64,000 bases of DNA. Source: Collybiopsis luxurians FD-317 M1. Its lineage: Eukaryota > Basidiomycota > Agaricomycetes > Agaricales > Omphalotaceae. Position 1 is the stretch's first letter, and every line of letters begins with the position of its first letter. Positions 59,301-64,000 of the stretch are shown piece by piece. The DNA is taken from positions 58,474-122,473 of the forward strand of contig KN834872.1 of the NCBI GenBank assembly GCA_000827265.1, written 5' to 3'. The position numbers and the translations under genes are program-made. The notes beneath the pieces were generated by a model. The model was not told where the DNA came from. It saw nothing but the letters and a program-made list of their open reading frames with translations, and searched no databases.

Positions 59301-59975
59301 GGTCGGGTTGACATATAAGCAAAGACACATTTATCCATGAGCGATGGGTGAAGGTGTCGAGGGCATGAGTTCAATCTACAATAGTATATAAGAAAACCGA
59401 TAAAAACAAACGGTGAGTGAGGTTAACCGCTCAGACCTACGGTACAATGTCTTGCGAAAGGCACAGAGATTCTACATTTCAACGCTACAAGATGCCCTAT
59501 GATTGGTTGTGTTAAAGCCAAAGAGTCGGAGGGTGAGTTGGCTACATGGTTGAGGAATTGAAAGCTCTAGCGATGACAAGAAGGTAAATGGACGTCAGTT
59601 TTCAGAACACTGAGATGAATACTTACACAAAGGCATTCGAAACGCTGATGCAAGAAAGGTCTATAGATTCAGCGGCGCGGAAGGGAGATCGCGGAGCTGG
59701 AGTAACCAAATAACCGTATCTAAAAAGAACTAAAGATTCAGAGTGGTAAACGACCTCATATCAAAGAACCTAGCGCAAGCTCAAGATTCAAAGCCGAAAG
59801 CATTGAATTTACTTCCAAGTCGCCATGAGGGATTCATTGATACTTTGATGCTAGGTATACTGCAGTTGATGCACAGATTTAGTTTGACTTGAGAGTTCCA
59901 GCTAGAAATTGATGTTCTATTAAAAAGTAATGCGAGAGATGACGGAGGAGGGATGGGAGACGGCGAAGAAGAGAA
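56385..59975. other. Long stretch without a recognised gene
   Basis: About 3.6 kb. Small frames on both strands (up to 85 codons, for example 58766-59023) lack domains and supporting splice structure. I see no tRNA, repeat array or defined transposon. It may contain short hypothetical genes I cannot support. Confidence 0.35.
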
Positions 59976-61955
59976 TTGAACGATTTGACGCCGGTATCAC
60001 ATGAGCGCCTATTCGTCAATCCTTTTCTTTCTCGTACCTTCACCTTCGATTCAACCTCATCGGCCATCCCTTTTGTTTGGACACCTCGCACGCAGGATAA
60101 ACTCTTGGATTTACACGTCGCTTATGTTATATCGCGTGTATATTCCTTCTACGCGTAATTTAGGTCGATACGGATTTTTTAAATTGGAACTTGGGCTGTA
60201 CCGCGAAATGGTGAAGGGAAATTGCTTATGAAGACGCCGGTACGTATCTACTGGAGTATATGTGAAGTTTTTAGCTTGCTGATCCTTCGCTTGGTCTGGC
60301 CTAGGTTGTCTGGTGCTGAATACACTGCGTCAACTCCAACCAGCTTACTCAACTACGTCAAACGATTACCCCGCTTGAAGCATTTGGCTATCGATTCCTG
60401 CGATTTTTCCGCAGTCGAGCCTGAACGAGTCCGTCGGATGTCTGCGATACTCCAGTTCGATCATGGACTAACGTCGTTTCATTTTCTCTGTCGCGATTCG
60501 CGACAAAATTTCCTCCTCAAAACCGACTTTCACAAGGTCAAGGAAATCATGCTTCTGTTCTCCGATAGCGTCGCGAAACTGTGTGTCGACAGCTGGGTAT
60601 TCGTGAGGCCCTCCTACCACTTTACCCCCACCGCAGACTCTCTGGCTTCATTTCGCCATGAGCCCTCCTGCTCTGCGAATATCTCTACGGCAAGCATTCT
60701 GACGCCCTCACCACGCTCCTCATCGATGTCGTTTCCTGCCCGAACCTGTCGCCGGAATCACCGATTTTTGCACCCTCTCCCTCCTCCACATACCCCACTT
60801 CCGATCCCTAACGTTTCCACCTCGTATGGCGTATCATCTGAGCGGCACGTGCAACTCGTCTCACTTGACGTTCAACTCCCGACTCAGCCTCGCTTCCCCA
60901 GACAAGAAAAGCCTTTTTGTCCTAGAGTTTGTCGGCGAGTGGTTTGTCGGCGAGTGAGAAGTGGGGGAGGATCGATCAGTATAGAGGGTTGGAAGAGCTG
61001 GCGTTGCTGTATACGTACGTGATGGAGGTGAAGGAGGTGAAGAGTGGGGAGAATGAGGTAGGGGTTGATAAAGCAGCGGGTAGTAGTGGTATGGATAGAG
61101 GTGAAGGGTCATCTTCCTCATGTGTCACGACGAAAGTTACGTGTAGGCAAAGTCGACCGTGGAGGCTTTCGCGCCGGAGCTGCAGTTGAAGAGGTTGGCG
61201 GTGAATGGGCATTTGGGATGCGTGATGGGGCGACGCAAGTTTGAAACGGTGAGTTGGCTCTACCTTTTTTTTCTTTCTCGCTGTTATTTTTCTTACTAAT
61301 GACCCTTCGTTGTAGAGAACGTCGTTGAGACATTCTCGAAACTCTGGCGTTCTGTGCAATTGACGGAACTCCGGTTCGTCGATTTGGTATTTGAAGATTT
61401 CTCGGCACCTTCTCTGCCTTCCTCCTCCTCCTCCGCCTCTTCGAATTCAATCCCAATGTTCGCACCCACGGCTAAGCGAGATGGGTCGGTCCCTCTACTT
61501 GCTCGCCCTCTGTCGTCTTCGAGATTATCGTTCTTCACACCGACGACGGCACAGACTCTGTCGCATCTGATCGAGTTGAACGCCGAGGATGAGCATAAGG
61601 ATATCGTGTATACGAGGTATATACTCTCGTTGTTGGCGCAGAATAGGTGTTTCCCTGTGTTGGAGAGGTTGGTGTTTGTTGGGAGGCGTATCAGAGATGG
61701 ACGGCAGGCAGGGCAAGGAGGTGTAAGGGGGAGGAGCAGGAGGCATAGGGGGAGGGGAGCGAGTGAAGGTGGGAATCCTAAGGTATGCTCGTCCGTATTT
61801 CACTCTGGTTTTCTACTAAACTAATTTTTGTCTTTCATATACAGGTACTTTTGACGTGTTTTCTCTACGTACGAATATGTGAATACTATTCATTCTCTTC
61901 AATCTACTTCGAGTTCCTGCGAGACACGCTTAGTTTCCGACGACATATATTTTAA
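59976..61955 (+). pseudogene. LRR/F-box-like gene with broken reading frame
   Basis: Plus-strand segments read like the leucine-rich back half of a basidiomycete F-box/LRR-type protein but lie in successive frames: YVKRLPRLKHLAIDSCDFSA to KLCVDSWVF (about 60350-60600), GITDFCTLSLLHIPHFRSLT (about 60751-60960), QYRGLEELALLYTYV (about 60970-61020), LKRLAVNGHLGCVMGRRKFE (about 61165-61255). A good intron (GTGAGT at about 61250 to 61317) leads into VETFSKLWRSVQLTELRFVD and ERLVFVGRRI; a further intron at about 61782-61844 leads to TAA 61953-61955. The first three changes of frame lack convincing introns, and no F-box start is seen. Either a decayed gene or one needing sequence correction. Confidence 0.4.
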
Positions 61956-62830
61956 TTTTTAGTTGTCCACTTACAGCGTAGCAGCCATCCAATCATTTAT
62001 TCTCTCAACTTACCGTACCTTGCAATATACAACCTATACGCTACAGTAAAGCAGCACGAGAATATGTTGAACAGTCGCCGTTCAAGGTCGAGTTAGCATA
62101 ATTCGAGTTATCTAGATTCAATCGGTAAGAGTCTGTAGGCAACAAGGTGGATGAACACCTATACCAGTAATAGCCCTACAGATACCTAAGAGTTCCGTCG
62201 CCCCAAACTCAAATTCAATTGCCCAAACTCGAATTCCATCGCCCAGCCCTCCCGCCGTTGCCTATCGCGACTCGGAAGCCGCAAACTTCCTCTTCTTCCT
62301 GGGAAGTACCATATTAAATGGAATGCGTGTTCTCTTTTGACAATTCTACATGAACCTTCATTGGAAGGTGTGGCTTTGAGAGGACGAAATAAAGGAAGAC
62401 GACGTCGGAGAGAAAGCTGAAAATTGACACCCGTGAGCGTCAATACAGAAAAATGAATTTTGGTAGCGGCGGCCTGCAATCTCTCTCTCCAACCACCTCG
62501 ACGCTTTACCCTCATTACTCTTGTCTGAGCAGTATTTCACTAAATGAGGTAAAAATGTCAGGGTCAAAAGTGGTATCAGCAGGTAGCCCTCATATAGGGG
62601 ATCACATTCATATAGTTTTTATCTAATATAATTATAATTTGCAGTCGCTAGAATGAAATTGGTACATGGAGGAGCAGGCGCTAAAATTATTCTCACGCCC
62701 AAAAATATGTCAGTATACCAATCATCTCTTTCTGTAAATATGAAAGTAGGGCAGATATGTATATAATACAGTCTAAGATATCTCCAGTTCAATTTTCAGG
62801 TCAACATTCAACTCCCTTTGATATTTGGGT
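61956..62830. other. No gene recognised
   Basis: Short overlapping minus-strand frames at 62.2-62.57 kb have no recognisable domain. Nothing further is supported. Confidence 0.35.
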
Positions 62831-62905
62831 TTCGACATTCGGCTTTTGACTTTGACATTCGGCTTTCGACTTTGACATTTGGCTTTTGACTTTGACATTC
62901 AGGTT
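62831..62905. repeat. 21-bp tandem repeat
   Basis: About three and a half units of a 21-bp motif with core CTTTTGACTTTGACATTC, differing by single C/T changes. It lies just beyond the 3' end of the small charged-protein gene. Confidence 0.85.
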
Positions 62906-62984
62906 TCACCTTTCACTTTTGAGTTTTAATCTACAACCTTATACCTTAACTCTGAAATGTACAATAACTACAGCTTCATCCACT

Positions 62985-63528
62985 TCATTCCTCATCATCA
63001 GCATCAACATCGCCACCTTCGACATCGGCTTCAACTTCTACTGCAGCTTCAATCTCTTTAGATTTGCCCTTGTCTTTTTTCCTGTCTTTTTCCTTCTCTT
63101 CCTTCTCTGCCTTCTCTTTGCTAATTTTGACATTGGCTTCTCCCTCAACATCAATCTCAACCTTGCCCTCTCCGTCGATCCTAATATTAATTTTAACTTT
63201 TCCTTCAGCTTTCACTTCCACCTCCACCTTGCCTTTGCCTTGTTGCAGGGCCTGTATCTGTTCCTTTCTTTCCTCATCTATAACAATCAAGAATCAAAAT
63301 CAGAATAAGTTAGAAAATTCTGAATAACATTCACCCAGAGCCTTCTTGATAGTGAGCAATCTTGCACTTGGTCTCTCTCGAGGTTTCCCTATGCTTGTAC
63401 CTGCTGCAGGTGCTGGCTTTGCTCCGCCCTTTTGGTCATTAGCTAGAAATATATATATAAATAAAGAAAATGAGCAGAAATTTAATATTGACATCTGTAC
63501 CTTCCCATTCTACCAAGAGTCTTTCCAT
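62985..63528 (-). CDS. Small Lys/Glu-rich protein, unrecognised
   Basis: Start ATG 63528 (an in-frame TAA lies just upstream) gives MERLLVEWE; a 54-bp intron (GTACAG..TTCTAG) leads to ANDQKGGAKPAPAAGTSIGK and RERPSARLLTIKKAL; a second intron (GTGAAT..TTATAG) leads to DEERKEQIQALQQGKGK and an alternating-charge tail (VEVEVKAEGKVKINIRIDGE, EKAEKEEKEKDRKKDKGKSK) ending in acidic DADDEE. Both junctions keep frame, giving about 137 aa. There is no signal peptide or membrane segment. The regular VEVEV/KVKI alternation could form beta-strand or charged solenoid structure. The family is unknown to me; such charged proteins are common next to repeats in mushroom genomes, so a transposon-associated origin is possible. 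Confidence 0.5.
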
Positions 63529-64000
63529 TTTTTACTTTTCCTATAGAATGCAGCAGCTGAAAAGAGGGGAAAAGGAGGGGAATAAGTTGCTGATGTGGCG
63601 AGAAGACTATATATTACCCTGTCCTATATAGAGAGTGGTAAAATTAAATGAAAAATATTGGCAACTCTGAATATTGGAGATGCTAGAGACTACCTAGAGG
63701 ATACCTGGAAAATTATTAATGAGAGATATAATTAACGGGATGAAGAGTTATGGACGATATCAGACAATGAGCAGAATTTTCCCACGCCCTGTAAAGGCAA
63801 ACTTTTTGATTGAGAAACACCACACTCTGACTGTCAATTTAGCTGCGGCATGTCTTCTATCTTGCTTCTGTAATTGACAGCACCCTCAGAGTTATCAAAA
63901 ATGCTTCTGTACGTTGCATATACTCTACAGCACTTAAGCGCCCAAACTTGAACTGAAGTCGAGTTCAAATTGAACTTGAAGCAAATGCCCTTATCCCACT
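63529..64000. other. Trailing region, no gene
   Basis: AT-rich sequence with a small inverted pair (CTGACTGTCAATT near 63828 and AATTGACAG near 63872). No gene is supported up to the window edge. Confidence 0.35.

Overview
The window looks like nuclear DNA of a mushroom-forming basidiomycete (Agaricomycete-type). Protein genes are split by many 45-65 bp GT-AG introns, the recognisable products are typically fungal (hexose-type MFS transporter, Old Yellow Enzyme, DUF7025-type AAA ATPase, amidase-signature enzymes, Atg13), and there is no prokaryotic gene packing, rRNA, tRNA or CRISPR that I could see. All exon structures were deduced by eye from splice sites, reading phase and family resemblance; none is confirmed by transcripts.

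The window has two compartments. Roughly 1-25 kb is gene-poor and repeat-rich. It holds at least three structurally defined DNA transposons: a TIR element at 3190-4734 with subterminal GTGAGT-type arrays and a spliced internal ORF; a CACTG-ended element at 17913-20123 with two 536-bp terminal inverted repeats and an ACA target duplication; and a hAT-like element at 22184-23174 with an 8-bp target duplication. It also has two short diverged Cys-rich coding remnants (6.3 and 12.6 kb).

From about 25.9 to 33.7 kb there is a tandem array of five paralogous loci on the minus strand for very small secreted cysteine-containing proteins (about 62-69 aa). Four are intact and one is truncated by a stop at a conserved Cys codon. 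The last two lie in a tandem segmental duplication of about 2.2 kb (about 30.7-34.9 kb). One copy carries a 107-bp MITE and the other preserves the empty site.

From 35 kb onward the DNA is ordinary gene space. In order: sugar transporter (minus), Old Yellow Enzyme-like gene (plus) converging on a DUF7025/AAA ATPase gene (minus), a tandem pair of amidase genes (minus; the copy at 43.9-46.2 kb is a pseudogene, the one at 47.2-49.6 kb is largely intact), Atg13 (minus), a C2H2 zinc-finger protein (minus), a broken LRR/F-box-like gene (plus), and a small Lys/Glu-rich protein gene (minus). These genes do not form one pathway. The common theme is local duplication and decay: the secreted-protein array, the amidase pair, and the transposon-rich flank.
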